A stretch of 64,000 nucleotides of DNA from Stieleria mannarensis (GTDB taxonomy: Bacteria > Planctomycetota > Planctomycetia > Pirellulales > Pirellulaceae): positions 1 through 64,000 of the forward strand of contig NZ_JACEHH010000023.1 in NCBI RefSeq assembly GCF_014154935.1, given 5' to 3'. A program made the translations under genes and the position numbers. Positions 34,661 through 42,407 of the stretch are shown here, piece by piece (the first letter of the stretch is position 1; every line of letters begins with the position of its first letter). The notes under the pieces are model-generated. The model was not told the DNA's origin. It searched no databases and saw only the letters and a program-made list of their open reading frames with translations.

Positions 34661-35259
34661 GAACGCTTTTTCCCGCCGCTTCGGCTTGCTTTGTCGTCGC
34701 GTTTGTCGCGTCCATCGGTTTGGCGGAATCGTCCATCGAATCCGCCCCCGAGCGTGGTGACGAACCGAAACGCGCCGAATTGTCGGTGGCGCCGATGGAT
34801 CATGTCACCTACCCGGACGACCGCCCGGCTTGGATCGAAACCGAACCCGATTTGCAATCGCCGGTCCATCGCTGGGTGGTGACGACCAGCGGATCAGAGA
34901 CCATGGAGTTGTGTGAGGCCGAATTGGAGGTGCTCAAACCCGCCGCGGTCGCGTTGTACATCAAGGAAACGACCGGTTGGGTTTGCGACGATGCGATGTT
35001 GGACCCGCAGTGGATCGAAGACGAACTGGTCGAGCGGCGGTACGTCGGCACACTGCAAATGGGCGATCGAACGTTGCATGAAATCGCGGTCGAGCTGACG
35101 TTTGATGCCGAGGACCGAAAACGAATCCGACGCGCGATGAATAATTCGGTGGTCGGCGAGCGGATGCGGGCCACGGCGGGGTTGCTTGCGCTCGGATTGA
35201 TCGGATTGTGTCTCTCCGGAGGCGTGCTGGGGGTGTTCAGTCGTCGCTATGGGGCGTGA
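34657..35259 (+). CDS. Signal-peptide protein with C-terminal membrane helix
   Basis: A 200-residue protein from ATG 34657 (ATGA overlap with the kinase stop). It has a cleavable-looking signal (A-A-S-A-C-F-V-V-A-F-V-A-S-I-G-L-A-E) and one C-terminal helix (G-L-L-A-L-G-L-I-G-L-C-L-S-G-G-V-L-G-V-F) followed by S-R-R-Y, so it should be periplasm-exposed and membrane anchored. The region between is charged, beta/alpha mixed, with one W-V-C-D segment. No known domain is recognised. Its position as an overlapping gene suggests an extracytoplasmic sensor or regulator of the kinase. Confidence 0.72.
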   Translation: MRTLFPAASACFVVAFVASIGLAESSIESAPERGDEPKRAELSVAPMDHVTYPDDRPAWIETEPDLQSPVHRWVVTTSGSETMELCEAELEVLKPAAVALYIKETTGWVCDDAMLDPQWIEDELVERRYVGTLQMGDRTLHEIAVELTFDAEDRKRIRRAMNNSVVGERMRATAGLLALGLIGLCLSGGVLGVFSRRYGA

Positions 35260-35406
35260 GGGGGCGGCTTGCAGGGTCAGGGCGAGCGAATCATGCGTTT
35301 TTACTTGCCGGGGCACCGGCGGTGGGATGGCTGATCGGGTTCATCGGTCTACAATCTCGGGGAAGCGTTCCCTTTGGTGATCCCCCCATGGCAGGCCGCA
35401 GAAACG

Positions 35407-36030
35407 ATGATCATGACAGATGAAATTGCCCCCGTGTACAACGCCGCAACGATCGGCGCGGACAGTATCCTACTCGTCGATGACACGCTGATCCTGCGTG
35501 ACCGGCTGGCGATGGCGTTGCGGCAACGCGGTTTTCGCGTGCAAACCGCCGGCAGCTATGACGAAGCGATCGAGGTCTACCATCATTCGCCGACCGAGTT
35601 GGCGGTGTTGGATTTGAGAATGCCAGGCCGCTCGGGATTGGATCTGCTTCGCAAATTGCTGCAGATGAACCCCGACGTTCGGGTCATCATGCTGTCCGGT
35701 TTCGGCAGTATTCCCGCATCCATCGACGCGGTTCGTGCCGGCGCGGTCAATTTTCTTAGCAAACCCGCCGACGCGGACGATATTTTGGCGGCGTTTGCCC
35801 GCGGCGATGAACCTTCGGTGCCGACCGGGGAAGTCAGTTTTCCAGCTCCGTCGCTGGCCCGAAACGAGTGGGAACACATCCATCGGGTGCTGTCGGATTG
35901 CGGGGGCAATATCAGCGAGGCGGCGCGTCGATTGGGAATTCACCGACGGTCGTTGCAACGCAAGCTGCGTAAACGTGCCCCGGAAGACCCGGCCAGCCCG
36001 GAAGTGGTCGAAGACGACGAGTTGGATTGA
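35407..36030 (+). CDS. RegA/PrrA/ActR-type response regulator
   Basis: A 207-residue protein (ATG 35407, or 35413). The receiver domain spans about 18-130: acidic pair V-D-D, phosphorylation Asp in A-V-L-D-L-R-M-P-G, Ser/Thr position in M-L-S-G-F-G, and Lys in F-L-S-K-P-A. A Pro-rich linker is followed by a Fis-type helix-turn-helix at about 170-195 (G-G-N-I-S-E-A-A-R-R-L-G-I-H-R-R-S-L-Q-R-K). This layout is that of the redox- and light-responsive regulators RegA, PrrA, ActR. The gene ends the kinase operon after a 147-base gap. No histidine kinase is nearby, so the input, possibly the Ser/Thr kinase or a distant partner, is open. Confidence 0.92.
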   Translation: MIMTDEIAPVYNAATIGADSILLVDDTLILRDRLAMALRQRGFRVQTAGSYDEAIEVYHHSPTELAVLDLRMPGRSGLDLLRKLLQMNPDVRVIMLSGFGSIPASIDAVRAGAVNFLSKPADADDILAAFARGDEPSVPTGEVSFPAPSLARNEWEHIHRVLSDCGGNISEAARRLGIHRRSLQRKLRKRAPEDPASPEVVEDDELD

Positions 36031-36065
36031 GTGCGGAGAGCGTCGCGGGGCGACATTCGGGTAGA

Positions 36066-36135
36066 CGGTAGTGGACGACGCGAGGAGTCCTGGCAGCTGG
36101 CAATCCGAATGGACCCGTCGCCTCGTCCACTACCG
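36066..36135. repeat. 70-base long-hairpin repeat, copy 1
   Basis: Arms 36067-36090 and 36111-36134 pair at 21 of 24 positions across a 20-base loop; the outer ends are GGTAGTGGACGA and TCGTCCACTACC. The loop and inner arm hold GGCAATCCGAAT. A second copy lies in opposite orientation at 56201-56269. It sits between the response regulator and the lptC-like gene, and may act as a bidirectional transcription boundary. Confidence 0.88.
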
Positions 36136-36163
36136 GAAAATCAAGCCGCGGCGGAGTATTGGC

Positions 36164-39100
36164 CTATTTCGGCAGCGTGACGTTGTTGAATTGGGCGTCT
36201 TGCATGACCGTTTGGAACTCGAAGGTTTTGAGGTTCAGAAGCATCCTCGGGGAATGCATTTGAACCCCTTTACGACCGTCGGGCCAAGTTTGCCGGATGA
36301 AGGCGCTTTGCCCTTGGGTTCCTTGGACGTTCAGCCACGACTTCTTTGATTCGAAGGACACACGGGTCGCGGTGCCTTCGATCAACCCGCGTGCTTCGGT
36401 GTTGGTGCGAACCACAACGCCACCTTCGGCGGTCATTTCCCAAGGCGTCGGCATGCCGGGGATGCTGCGGAGGTCGGCCGGGGTGCCGGGGGCGACGCCG
36501 AATTTCAGCTGTTGGCAATCCATCGTCATTTCGCCGACCGCAAGACGTTCCATTTGTGCGACGTCGACGACCTCGTCCCATGACGAGAGCTTTTTGACTC
36601 CGGTGCGAACGCCACCGGAGAACGCCAACGTCTCGTGTTTCAGGTCGCCGCGCATCGCTTCGCGGAACGTCAGGTGAACACCCTGCAGCACCATGCCGCC
36701 GAGATGATCGGTTTGAGCCGCCTTGGGCGAGAGCATCGAGTTCTTTTCGTTCATCATCATCCAGCCGCGGTACCACCCCGGTCCACTGCCGACCAGTTGG
36801 CCGCCTTCACCCGGCGAGAAATCCAACCGGCCTGCGGTGATGACGTGGATGGATTGGGTGGTCAGATCGGCCGTCCGCTGTTCGGCTCGCACGACCACGT
36901 CTTGTTGTTCGGTCTGGACCAGGCTGACGGTGGCAAGTGCTGCCGCCCCCAGTGACGATTGGTCATTGAACGCGATCGGATTGGCCAGGGAGAGTTGCAT
37001 TTCCCCGCCAACCATTCGCGTCAGCCAGGGATCGCCGCCGTTGATGAATTCCGAGTCGATTTGAACGCCGCCGGTCAGCAGCGCGGCTTGCCCATCGAAT
37101 TGCATGTTCCCGCCCCAGCGGCACAGCGGCGAGGAAGTCCAATTGATCGAGGAAACCGATGCACCGGCAGTGGGCTGAGCGGCATCGTCTGGTGAGCGTT
37201 CTTTTTTGCGCGACAATAATTCGACCGGGACCTTCATTTCGCCCGCCCCGGTGACTTGCACGACGTTCTCGTTGGGCCACACCTTGATCATCGGGCCGAC
37301 GAAGTAACCGCTGCCCATTTGCAATCGTGCCGGGGAATCGGGACCGCTGCCCAATTGCAAGTAATCCTGGCCGGACGCCTGTGCGACGGCATTGCGTTGC
37401 AACCGCATCGTCTGGCCGGCCATCTGGACCGGAAGCGTCGCGGAGCCCGCATTCATCTGGTGCTCAATCAGCACGTCGCCGATCACACTGACGTCTTTGG
37501 GTTGAATGCCTGCCGGCGTGACCAGCAATTCGGCGCTGACGTGGTCGCCCGAAAGTGAGGGACGCGGGCGAGCGACGGGGGCGCGTAGCTGGCGAGCGGC
37601 GACCGGTTGATTGACAAAGCTGGCCAGTTCACCGGGGGACGTTGCGGCAGGGCTGGCTCCGGGGCCACCGGGCGCGGGCAAGATCGCGCCACTGGACTTC
37701 GCCGCCGGTGCGCGTTTGCCAAAATCAGCCGACGGCTCAAAAAACAGACTCAATCGATTCATCGAAGCGAGCAGGTCGTTCGAATCGATGGTGACTGATT
37801 CGAACGCATGAAAACTTTCCGGCAGCAACGTCATCGTCCGCTTGAGTGGCTGACGCGGTTGTGCGATCGGTCTTGGCAACGCCGGGTTGCCGCCTTCGTC
37901 GTCGCTGTGTTCGACATAATGCGGTTTCAGGGTGCCTTCGACCGACCCGGCGCGGGCGATGCCACCGTCGGACAGGCGGGCTTGAATGTCGCCATCGATT
38001 TGAAAGCGCAGTTTGCTTTGCTCGCGCATTTCCTTGACCGCCGTGACGGTCGCCTGGCCGATCGGTTGCAGTTTGAAGTTGTCGTTCCAGCTGACGTCTC
38101 GCAACATGATTCCCGGATCGTCGATCGAGACACGCCCGTGCCCCTGGACGTCGATGACTCCGATCGTTTCCGGAGTGTCGGGGTTGAACTGGTAGGCCAA
38201 CCGGGCAAGCGTGGCTTGGAGGTTGCCGCGACGAATCGTCACGTCGTGAGCTCGGTCGGGTTCGGGGGCGGCATCGGCGATCAGCAGACCGCCGACGGAA
38301 TCGAAATCGATTTCATCGGCGGTCAGATCAAAGTCGTAAGACGTCAACCGGATCCGGGCCGGACGTCCGGTCGCATGCACGCGGTCGACCCAATCCAGCG
38401 GTCCGCGACGAACGACCGATTGATTAGCCGGGTCGCGCAAGATCAGATCCAAGGTGTCGCAGTTGAACGAGTCGATGGTTTGTCCTCGGACGATTCGCAC
38501 CATCGTGACCGAGTCCCGCAACGACAATCGGTCCAGGGCAAAGTCATAGACCAGTCCGTTGTTGCATTTGATCGAGACCTCACCGTTCTCGTCGGCCGCT
38601 CCTTTCGTCCCGATCCTTCGCGGCCGGCCGGAAGCATTGACGGAAGCATCGGCAGGGCCGTTCAGCGGGATCCGCAATTCTTCCAGGTAGACCAAATCCA
38701 TCCGGTCCAGCAGCGTGGAGGCTGTTTCCGCCTTGGTGGCCGAAGTCGCCGAGGCGGCCAGGTAGATCGTCAAGTCGCTGCCCCGCAATTGGGCGCCGGC
38801 GACTTGCATCGTGATCCGTTCGGTCGTCCAGACCTTTTGATTGTCGATCCGGACGTTGCGTGTTTTGACTGCCAACGCGTCGGCGGGGTCACTGGTCCCA
38901 CGTCGTTCGATTTCGACGTCTCCGATCATGCGGCCCATTTTGATCGGCGGTGCACTGCCACCCATCATGTCCAACGATTGGGCGAATTGGATCTCCGCAC
39001 CTTCTTTCGCGGTCAAGACGATCGGGGTCGCGGCGGCGTCGTCACTCAAGCCACGCCCGACCACGATCGTCAACGGTTCCAGTTTCCATTGGTCCTCGGA

Positions 39101-39364
39101 AATCTGACGCCAGTTTTCGAACAACAACGCCCCGTTGCTGGTCAGCAAGCGTTTGCAATCGCCCAGTTGCCAGGCGTCCTCGGGAAACACGTCGGCCAGG
39201 TCTTCCTTCAAGTCGACGCGTTGTGTCGGCGGGCGGGGTTCGACGCGTGCGACATCGGGGACGGTCAACAAACGGATCGCCGCGATACGATACGCCGAAG
39301 CGCACAGCACCAGCACCGCCAGGGCGATGAAGTAGTTTCGCACGTTGCGGCTGACCATCCCCAT
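36164..39364 (-). CDS. Giant LptC/OstA-like lipopolysaccharide transport protein
   Basis: A 1,066-residue protein from ATG 39364, two bases after the kdsC stop. One N-terminal transmembrane helix (Y-F-I-A-L-A-V-L-V-L-C-A-S-A-Y at about 10-28) is followed by a huge periplasmic region rich in beta strands with repeats of the type S-F-N-C-D-T-L-D-L, I-R-R-G-N-L-Q-A-T, F-D-G-Q-A-A-L-L-T-G-G-V, and at the C-terminus R-M-L-L-N-L-K-T-F-E-F. This is what a chain of LptC/LptA-type (OstA) jellyroll units looks like. E. coli LptC has 191 residues and LptA 185. The kdsD-kdsC-lptC order matches that of E. coli. The length suggests that anchor and periplasmic bridge are merged in one protein. Confidence 0.68.
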   Translation of the reverse strand: MGMVSRNVRNYFIALAVLVLCASAYRIAAIRLLTVPDVARVEPRPPTQRVDLKEDLADVFPEDAWQLGDCKRLLTSNGALLFENWRQISEDQWKLEPLTIVVGRGLSDDAAATPIVLTAKEGAEIQFAQSLDMMGGSAPPIKMGRMIGDVEIERRGTSDPADALAVKTRNVRIDNQKVWTTERITMQVAGAQLRGSDLTIYLAASATSATKAETASTLLDRMDLVYLEELRIPLNGPADASVNASGRPRRIGTKGAADENGEVSIKCNNGLVYDFALDRLSLRDSVTMVRIVRGQTIDSFNCDTLDLILRDPANQSVVRRGPLDWVDRVHATGRPARIRLTSYDFDLTADEIDFDSVGGLLIADAAPEPDRAHDVTIRRGNLQATLARLAYQFNPDTPETIGVIDVQGHGRVSIDDPGIMLRDVSWNDNFKLQPIGQATVTAVKEMREQSKLRFQIDGDIQARLSDGGIARAGSVEGTLKPHYVEHSDDEGGNPALPRPIAQPRQPLKRTMTLLPESFHAFESVTIDSNDLLASMNRLSLFFEPSADFGKRAPAAKSSGAILPAPGGPGASPAATSPGELASFVNQPVAARQLRAPVARPRPSLSGDHVSAELLVTPAGIQPKDVSVIGDVLIEHQMNAGSATLPVQMAGQTMRLQRNAVAQASGQDYLQLGSGPDSPARLQMGSGYFVGPMIKVWPNENVVQVTGAGEMKVPVELLSRKKERSPDDAAQPTAGASVSSINWTSSPLCRWGGNMQFDGQAALLTGGVQIDSEFINGGDPWLTRMVGGEMQLSLANPIAFNDQSSLGAAALATVSLVQTEQQDVVVRAEQRTADLTTQSIHVITAGRLDFSPGEGGQLVGSGPGWYRGWMMMNEKNSMLSPKAAQTDHLGGMVLQGVHLTFREAMRGDLKHETLAFSGGVRTGVKKLSSWDEVVDVAQMERLAVGEMTMDCQQLKFGVAPGTPADLRSIPGMPTPWEMTAEGGVVVRTNTEARGLIEGTATRVSFESKKSWLNVQGTQGQSAFIRQTWPDGRKGVQMHSPRMLLNLKTFEFQTVMQDAQFNNVTLPK

Positions 39365-39366
39365 GT

Positions 39367-39891
39367 TCACGCCTCCGTCGCCGACCACAATTGCTTGGCT
39401 CGCAACAACCGCTCGATCGCCTCGCGCACCGCACCGTGTCCGCCGGGGGCGCGAAGGATCCAGTGCGCCGCGTCTTGCACGTCGGTTGCCGCGTCGGCCG
39501 GGGCGACCGCCAGTCCGACACGTGTCATGACGGCCAGATCGGGCAGATCGTCACCGATGTAACACACCGACGATAGTTCGCAGCCCCAGGTCGGCAGGAT
39601 TTGCATCGCGCGCTGCAATTTGTCGCCGCTGCCCTGGCTGACGTGACTGATGCCCAGTTCTACCGCGCGGCGCTCGACCATCGGGCTGTTGCGGGCCGTG
39701 ATGATTCCGAACGGAAACCCGGCCCGCATCCAAAGTTTGATCCCCAAACCGTCGCGGACATGAAACTGTTTCGTTTCCGCACCGGCCGAGTCATAGATGA
39801 TGCGCCCATCGGTCATCACTCCGTCCACGTCCGACAGGATGCAGCGGATCGGCAGGGCGAGTGAAACATCGCTGTCAGAAGAATCTGGCAT
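39367..39891 (-). CDS. kdsC: 3-deoxy-D-manno-octulosonate 8-phosphate phosphatase (HAD)
   Basis: A 174-residue HAD-family phosphatase of the short, capless KdsC type, which forms a tetramer. Motif I is L-S-D-V-D-G-V-M-T-D-G, with both nucleophile and acid/base Asp; motif II is I-I-T-A-R-N-S; motif III-like K-L-Q; motif IV Y-I-G-D-D-L-P-D-L. It removes phosphate from Kdo8P to make Kdo for lipopolysaccharide core. Size is close to the usual 170-190. It is preceded by kdsD and followed by the lptC-like gene, all on the same strand with minimal gaps, which reinforces the assignment over other HAD phosphatases. Confidence 0.9.
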   Translation of the reverse strand: MPDSSDSDVSLALPIRCILSDVDGVMTDGRIIYDSAGAETKQFHVRDGLGIKLWMRAGFPFGIITARNSPMVERRAVELGISHVSQGSGDKLQRAMQILPTWGCELSSVCYIGDDLPDLAVMTRVGLAVAPADAATDVQDAAHWILRAPGGHGAVREAIERLLRAKQLWSATEA

Positions 39892-39917
39892 TCGAACTGG
39901 GATGGCCGGAGGGGAGG

Positions 39918-41018
39918 TTAACCGCGAAAAGGAATCGTCGATGGCAGCGACAGCGTTTCGCTCTCGGGCGTGATCTCGCCCAGTGCGATCAAGTCGGTGA
40001 TGTCCAGCATCCCAACCGGTCGACGCTCCGAATCGACGACGGGCAACTCGCTGATCCGAAGCTCGCTGAGCAGGGCGATCGCGTCGCTAAGCAACGTTTG
40101 TGGAGCGACACAGTGCGGATCCAGCGTCATTTTCGAGGCGATCGGCCCGTCCAAGGCTTCTTCGCAGCGGGATTCCAAAAGTCGGGCCAGATCGCTGTCA
40201 GTAAAAATCCCCGTCAGTTGGCCGTCGTCGTTGGTCAGCATCACAGCACCACTGCGGCGTCCGGAAATCGAACAGGAAACCATGCACTGGCGAATGGTGA
40301 CCGATTGTTCGGCGACGCGGCAGCAATCGAGCGGTCGCATCAGTTGGCCGACGTTGGCAAGTTTTCGGCCGAGTGCGCCGCCGGGATGGAATTTGGCGAA
40401 ATCGCGTGCGGTGAAGTCGCGCAATTGACTCGCCAGCAACGCCACCGCGTCACCGACCGCCATCATCACCGTGGTGCTACTGGTCGGCGCCAGCCCATGT
40501 GGACACGCTTCGGCATGACGCCCGTAAACGACGCTGCACGTCGATGCGGACGCCAGCGGGTTATCGTCATCGGCGGTGAATGAAATCAGCCCCGCCCCCT
40601 GTCGACGCAACTGGGACGCGATTTGCGTGACTTCTTCGCTGCGGCCGGAATTGGAAAACGCCCAGACCAAGTCATCGTGTTTGACGCGGCCGAAGTCGCC
40701 GTGGACGGCTTCGGTGGGGTGCAGAAAGTGGGCCGGTGTTCCGGTGCTGGCGAGCGTCGCGACGAGTTTTTTGCCGACCAAGCCCGCTTTGCCGACTCCC
40801 GTCACCACGACATTTCCGCTGCAGGCAGCCGTCAATTCCGCGGCCCGGACCGCCGACGGCCCGATCGTTTCGGCCGTCCGCGCGAGCGCGGCGGCTTCTC
40901 TGGAGATGGTTTCACGGATCGTCCGCAGCCGCTCCAGGGGTGTTTCGGGGGCTGTTGAACGTCCGACACCCGGCTGATCGGGCGTGCGATCTGGCGGCAG
41001 CGGCAATGCAGCAGACAC
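39918..41018 (-). CDS. kdsD: D-arabinose 5-phosphate isomerase
   Basis: A 366-residue protein from a GTG start with GGAAGGA nine bases upstream. The SIS domain (about 55-200) shows V-T-G-V-G-K-A-G-L-V-G-K-K, S-T-G-T-P-A-H-F-L-H-P-T-E-A, G-D-F-G and S-N-S-G-R-S-E-E-V, all typical of KdsD/GutQ. Two C-terminal CBS domains follow (about 230-355), the second with I-S-E-L-P-V-V-D. It converts ribulose 5-phosphate to arabinose 5-phosphate, the first committed step to Kdo. The N-terminal 35 residues are an extra Pro-rich extension. Downstream kdsC and the lptC-like gene form the same operon. Confidence 0.92.
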   Translation of the reverse strand: MSAALPLPPDRTPDQPGVGRSTAPETPLERLRTIRETISREAAALARTAETIGPSAVRAAELTAACSGNVVVTGVGKAGLVGKKLVATLASTGTPAHFLHPTEAVHGDFGRVKHDDLVWAFSNSGRSEEVTQIASQLRRQGAGLISFTADDDNPLASASTCSVVYGRHAEACPHGLAPTSSTTVMMAVGDAVALLASQLRDFTARDFAKFHPGGALGRKLANVGQLMRPLDCCRVAEQSVTIRQCMVSCSISGRRSGAVMLTNDDGQLTGIFTDSDLARLLESRCEEALDGPIASKMTLDPHCVAPQTLLSDAIALLSELRISELPVVDSERRPVGMLDITDLIALGEITPESETLSLPSTIPFRG

Positions 41019-41145
41019 GGGGGGATCCTTCCAAAGAGCGTGATTGAGCCGGTTTTCCCTACCGGACGCGCAGCCTGAACGTCCATCATCGGCTCGCCCA
41101 GCGGCATTCGTAGATCCTAGCCAAGATCGACGAATCAGTGAAAGG

Positions 41146-42243
41146 TCAGAGTTCCGCTAGCAATTCCTCGATCGTCTCACGCATCTGCTGTTCCCCCGGC
41201 GTGCCTTTCCAGTTCATCTCGCCCTGCCACCAACGCCGCAGAAAGCCCCGTTTGTCGATCAAATAGACGGTCGGCCACATCGTGTTGGACCATTGTTTCC
41301 AATTGGTCGACGCGGCATCCATCAGCACCGGGTATTCGATCTGTTCGGTCTTGATGGCGGCGGCAACCCGTTCGGCCGAGCGTTCGGCGGGTGTTTCCGG
41401 GGTTTGAATCCCGATCACCACCAATCCGTCGTCGGCGTAATCGGTGTGCCAGCCGTTGTAGTGCGGCAGGTTGCGTCGACAGTTGATGCACTGGAAGGCG
41501 TAGAAGTGAACTGCGACGACTTTGCCTTTTAAATCCGCCAATTGAATCGGCGATCCTTGCAACCAGGTCGCTCCATCGCCCGTCAATTCGGGTGCGGCAG
41601 GATAAATGCGTTTGACGGCGGCGAAATTGAAGGACGGCCCGGTCAGCGCGCTGAGGGTTCGTTTTTGCTGGTTGCTCAACGCATCGACGACCGCCTTTTT
41701 CTCGCCCGCTTTGGCCGCATTGATTTTTTTAGCGGCTTCGGCGTCGGTCAATTGCTGGTTCTGGAGCTGTTTCTGGATGTCGGCGACCGTGTCGTCCGTT
41801 TCTGTGAACACCTGGTACAGCGCGTCGCGTTCTTCCGTTGACAATCCCAATGCCGCGGCCGTCTTGTCACGCACGATCATCCGCGTCCCGAGGGCTTGAT
41901 TTTGCAGCTGATCCAGTCGATCGAGTTGTTTTGTATTCAGGACTTCGGACAAGGCGTCGCCAAGCTGGGCGGTTAATCGGTCGATCGTCTCGATCCGCTC
42001 ATCGGTCGCAAGGATGCGGGCACGAAACCATGGCCCATCGATCGGTTCCAGGGCGGCGAAGACCTGGCGGATCTGATCCTCCGACAGGCCCAAGTCTTGA
42101 TGAACCGCATCGTCGCGAATCATCTGCAACAGCACCGGTTGCGTCTCCGGCGGCGTGGTCTGGGCCGAGGCGGCGCAAGGAAGAACGCTGAGGAACGCGA
42201 CAACAGCGACAGCTTTGACGGAGATCGAGAAGGACGTGGACAT
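41146..42243 (-). CDS. Thioredoxin-like redoxin protein with helical insert
   Basis: A 365-residue exported protein from ATG 42243; the longer frame into the repeat at 42339 is rejected. A signal peptide spans about 1-28 (V-A-V-V-A-F-L-S-V-L-P-C-A-A-S-A-Q). Residues about 35-215 are helical, charged, with L-G-L-S-E-D-Q-I-R-Q-V and a second similar L-G-L-S-T-E-E-R-D, a pattern common in planctomycete proteins preceding TlpA domains. The redoxin domain (about 235-365) has F-Y-A-F-Q-C-I-N-C-R-R-N, i.e. C-I-N-C in place of C-x-x-C of the usual C-P-C type, and M-W-P-T-V-Y-L-I-D. It should act on thiols in the periplasm. No partner gene is adjacent. Confidence 0.86.
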   Translation of the reverse strand: MSTSFSISVKAVAVVAFLSVLPCAASAQTTPPETQPVLLQMIRDDAVHQDLGLSEDQIRQVFAALEPIDGPWFRARILATDERIETIDRLTAQLGDALSEVLNTKQLDRLDQLQNQALGTRMIVRDKTAAALGLSTEERDALYQVFTETDDTVADIQKQLQNQQLTDAEAAKKINAAKAGEKKAVVDALSNQQKRTLSALTGPSFNFAAVKRIYPAAPELTGDGATWLQGSPIQLADLKGKVVAVHFYAFQCINCRRNLPHYNGWHTDYADDGLVVIGIQTPETPAERSAERVAAAIKTEQIEYPVLMDAASTNWKQWSNTMWPTVYLIDKRGFLRRWWQGEMNWKGTPGEQQMRETIEELLAEL

Positions 42244-42338
42244 GGGCGGAACGACGTGGGCTCGTAAAAAGGTAAAGATGAGAATCCGCTTTTTGCTGAC
42301 GATGCCCATCCGAGAGTCCTGTCCGCCACGTTTAGAGC

Positions 42339-42407
42339 GTAGCGGAAGCCGCCAAGGCGTTCGCAAGGTGGGCCGTAAGAGCCGAACTTCTCGACGAGTC
42401 CCGCTAC
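42339..42407. repeat. GTAGCGG-family palindromic repeat pair
   Basis: Copy one, GTAGCGGAAGCCGCCAAGGC plus GTTCG, lies at 42339-42363; a diverged copy in the opposite orientation lies at 42383-42407. The right end overlaps the last bases of the halogenase-like gene and supplies its TAG stop (42404-42406). The same family forms the tandem array at 47797. Confidence 0.85.

Noticed and set aside
37808-39562. Long plus-strand open frame opposite the LptC-like gene
   Set aside because: It is antisense to a supported gene, has no recognisable domain, and its composition is what complementary coding sequence of high-GC DNA usually gives.
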